This document shows positions 61,501 through 64,000 of a DNA stretch of 64,000 nucleotides, in pieces (position 1 is the stretch's first letter; each line of letters opens with the position of its first letter). The notes beneath the pieces are model-generated. The model was not told where the DNA came from. It saw only the letters and a program-made list of their open reading frames with translations, and made no database searches. Origin of the DNA: Cyclospora cayetanensis (taxonomy: Eukaryota; Apicomplexa; Conoidasida; Eucoccidiorida; Eimeriidae); contig NW_020312079.1 of the NCBI RefSeq assembly GCF_002999335.1, forward strand, positions 1 to 64,000. Direction: 5' to 3'. A program made the position numbers and the translations under genes.

Positions 61501-63708
61501 GCTGCACCCACAAGTGCAGCCCACGCAGCACAGGCCCTTCTCAACTGGGGTGTCTCGCTGTCCGTTTACTGCAGTAGCCATTTACTCAATTGGGTAATTC
61601 TAGAGCGAGGAGGCTATGCTGTCCGCGTGGGCTTGTGCAGTAAAAGCAACCGCACGGGTCCATTTCGGGTGTACATACACCCCGACAAGTGCAGCACGAT
61701 GCATGGAGCCACGCAGCTACCCCTTTCCCCTCTGCTGACCGGTGCCCTTCTGCAGTCGCAAATGCTCGTGCTAATGGTGCTGCAGCATCCAGAACGCTAC
61801 GGCTACTCTCTCCCCGGAAAGCTAGGCACCTTAAGCAGCGCCATCAACTCGCTAGCGAGCGCTGCCGCTGGAGGGCCGCCCTCCGTGCAACAAGTGCAGC
61901 AGGAACCGTCGATGGTCACAGGTCTTAAGGAGCTGCAGCACAACTTCCACCTACCGCAGGACCAGCCGCAGCCAGAATTTGTTGCGCAAAGTGCAGCGTG
62001 GCGCAGGCTGTTGCAGCGTCAAACCTGCAACCTCTTAGGCCCGTCCGCTAATCCCTACACAGTGGTACAGGAGCACCGACAGCAAGAACTTCCCGCGACG
62101 CCGCCTCCAGGGGTGCTTGCTGCTACTGCTGCTGCTGCTGCTGCTGCCGTGCGTCCTCCTGCGAGTGCAGCGGTGCTGCCTCATCGAGAGCTCCTTGCAT
62201 GGATCCACAGAGGAGACGGAGAGGAGGACTGCAACAGCTGCCGCAGCGACGGCGAGCTGCATCTCCATTGGGGTGCAGCTGCAGCTCCCGCCTGTCTCTT
62301 CACGTCAGCGGCAAGGCCGCATGCGGGGTTCTGCTGCTGCTGCTGCCTGTCCGCTGCAGCGTGTGCTGCTTGTAGGAGGCGTCAAGGCGACGTCAGCAGC
62401 AGCAGCAGCAGCAACAACAAGGAGAAGGATTTCGCAACGGCGGTGGGCCTTTGCCATGCCGTGTGCGAAGGTGTTGCTGCGGAGCTTGCTGCCGCAACAG
62501 CAGCAACGGCTGCTGCACTGGCTGCTGCCGACGATATTTCGCCACACACTGGGGGGGATGTCTCTGCAGGACGTCGGGAGCTCACCAGACGTTTAGAAGT
62601 TTGTTCGGCTGCGGAGCTGTTGCTGCGCTTGACGGCGGAGCATCACCGGCAGCAGGCGGGGTCGTTGACAGTTGCAGCAGCGACTGCGGCAACCCTGTCT
62701 GCTCTGCTGGTTGTCACCCCTGGAGGAACGTCTCAGGCCGCTGCAGAGCCTAGGGGGGGTCTAGTGAAAAGGAGGAGGATCTATTGCAACAGCAACCACA
62801 GCAGCAGCAAAACGCATGCTGCAACGACGCACGTAGACGGCAATGCCTCTCCGCTCCCCCTAAGGACGGAGGCCCTTTGTAGCGGGATGGTGCTCCTTCT
62901 CCTGCACTGGTGGCCATTCAGCAGCGGGCGGGGGTGTAGCAGCCAGAAGCACTCAGAAACGTCAGTTGCGGCAGCCTTGCCTACTGCGACAGACACCGCT
63001 TTGCCTGAGGGTTGCTGTGCGCTCCTCGGGGAAGTGCTGGCGCGACTGGCCCTTGATACAGCAGCGCCTGTTGGCTGGTGTCTGCTGCAGCTGCTCGCTG
63101 CTGCTGCTGCTGCAGTTGCTCGGAACGTGGCTTCAGGGGCAGCCTCAGGAGCCACAAACGCATGCACCCAGCACCGCGGCTCGAGAGGGGCGGATGGTGA
63201 TTCTTCCGAGTGTCAAGAGTGCAGTGGGAGCACCGCAGCCAGCAAGAGCAACACGTACAGCGAGGGCAGCCTGCATGCCTCGTCTCGTTTCTTCGATGCC
63301 ACATTTGGCCTTTGGCTCGCGTATGCGAACGCAGCAGCCGGCAATCCCCTCACGGGCTGTGGGAGTCAGGAGCGACAGCGGAAGCAGCAGCACCAACAAC
63401 AAGACCAACTGGAAGCACTCTTGGAAAGAGATGTGGCATTAGCAAGGCCCTTCATACTGGCTAACGCTGTTGCTGACCTCCGTATGGCACACGAGTCTGA
63501 GAGCAGCAGCAGCAGCACCTCCAACAGGAGCCGATGCAACCTGCCTAGTGACAGGGAGTCTCACCAGAACGCCCTGCGTGGCAGCGCAGGAGGCTCATGG
63601 CTCCCCGCTGCTGTACCTTCTACGTTTGGCCGTTGGATGCCTCTGATAGACGAGCATGAAGACCTCCTATGCTCGCCTCTCGGTGATCCGGGAGTTTTCG
63701 TTGCCAAG
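58549..63708 (+). CDS. Giant unidentified Ala/Leu/Gln/Cys-rich exon (gene continues to the right)
   Basis: One open frame of 1720 codons runs from ATG 58549 to a good donor, GCC AAG then GTACAT, at 63708/63709; the next exon lies outside or near the window edge. The first part is helical and Leu-rich, resembling HEAT or alpha-solenoid proteins, and is broken by Ala and Gln runs. More complex islands include VVPLPRPVFVFPPPLYQTPP near the N terminus, then WVILERGGYAVRVGLCSKSN and FRVYIHPDKC (about 61590-61690), LLQRQTCNLLGPSANPYTVV, and near the end ARPFILANAVADLRMAHE and WMPLIDEHEDLLCSPLGDPG. No membrane segments or signal peptide are evident. I do not recognise the family. A minus-strand frame of 328 codons (58433-59419) is a shadow of the repeats. 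Confidence 0.65.
60909..60930. repeat. Perfect 22-bp palindrome
   Basis: The arms GCCCAAGAGGA and TCCTCTTGGGC abut without a spacer inside the giant exon, centred on a BamHI-like GGATCC. It encodes lysine-proline-lysine-arginine and the following residues in frame. Confidence 0.9.
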
Positions 63709-64000
63709 GTACATATTGGCTCTGGCTCTCTCTCTGTCCCTGCATTCCGTCAATATACATGCATTTATATATTTTTCCGCGGATTTTCGCGAACAGCGCC
63801 ACACCCTTCCCTGCCACGTTCTTGAATACTGTGCCTTTGCGTCTCTTCTACGAAGTGGCAGTAGGCAGACGCTGTTGGCGCTTCTTCCACCTCCCTGATG
63901 GACGTTCCTTTGTTTGCCCCTTACGTTACACTTTCTCCGCAAGCTCCTGTACGGCTGTCTTGCCATACCGCACTCACTAGTGGTGTGTGTCTCCGTCATT
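63709..64000 (+). other. Start of an intron of the giant gene
   Basis: The sequence after the GTACAT donor has stop codons in all plus frames and CT-rich patches. No convincing acceptor with a downstream exon was found before the window ends. Confidence 0.5.

Overview
The window reads as nuclear DNA of a coccidian apicomplexan, most likely an Eimeria species. The signs are intron-rich, widely spaced eukaryotic genes, very heavy CAG/CTG trinucleotide arrays that put runs of Ala, Gln, Ser or Leu into and next to genes, TA- and GA-rich microsatellites, and typical apicomplexan housekeeping genes. The species call rests on sequence style and has not been checked against a database. No rRNA, tRNA, CRISPR array, operon or intact transposon could be supported.

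Layout: the left end carries the last exon of an unidentified gene (331-723, +). A repeat-poor stretch (about 0.7-17.4 kb) holds four recognisable genes: an HDDC2/YfbR-type HD-domain 5'-deoxynucleotidase (3568-5234, +), a bacterial-type adenylosuccinate lyase of 10 exons (8011-11381, +), a PIG3-like quinone oxidoreductase (11761-15082, -) that converges on it, and a DESI/PPPDE thiol isopeptidase (16152-17369, +). A repeat-rich block follows (about 17.5-29 kb) with an Ala-rich unknown (+), a multi-exon unknown with a possible SPRY-like segment split over small exons (19559-24907, -), and mitochondrial ribosomal protein uL23m (25688-26764, +).

Importin alpha (29716-34997, +, 13 exons) was reconstructed completely. 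After it come an intronless 937-residue secreted protein with several RRL motifs (35894-38707, -), a POLE3/Dpb4 histone-fold protein (40567-41292, -), the ALG11 mannosyltransferase (42039-44798, +) and a candidate Rpr2/RPP21-like zinc-ribbon protein with a 24-bp minisatellite in its first exon (45868-47732, -). The next repeat-poor part has a TVP38/TMEM64-type membrane protein (48834-51142, +) and an intronless sedlin/TRAPPC2 (53120-53545, -), then about 5 kb without a recognisable gene. The right end is filled by a giant Ala/Leu/Gln-rich exon (58549-63708, +) that continues beyond the window.

The genes are independent housekeeping or lineage-specific loci and do not form a pathway: purine synthesis and nucleotide hygiene, nuclear import, N-glycan precursor assembly, ER/Golgi traffic, mitochondrial translation, replication or chromatin, and possibly RNase P. 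The features most worth a second look are two introns that appear to start with GC, a likely one-base frame break in the oxidoreductase gene, the RRL-bearing secreted protein, the giant unknown exon, the sharp alternation of repeat-rich and repeat-poor DNA, a recurrent GGGGCCCC motif, and a few striking hairpins, palindromes and tandem repeats. Exon borders were set by hand from splice dinucleotides, reading phase and remembered homologue sequences.
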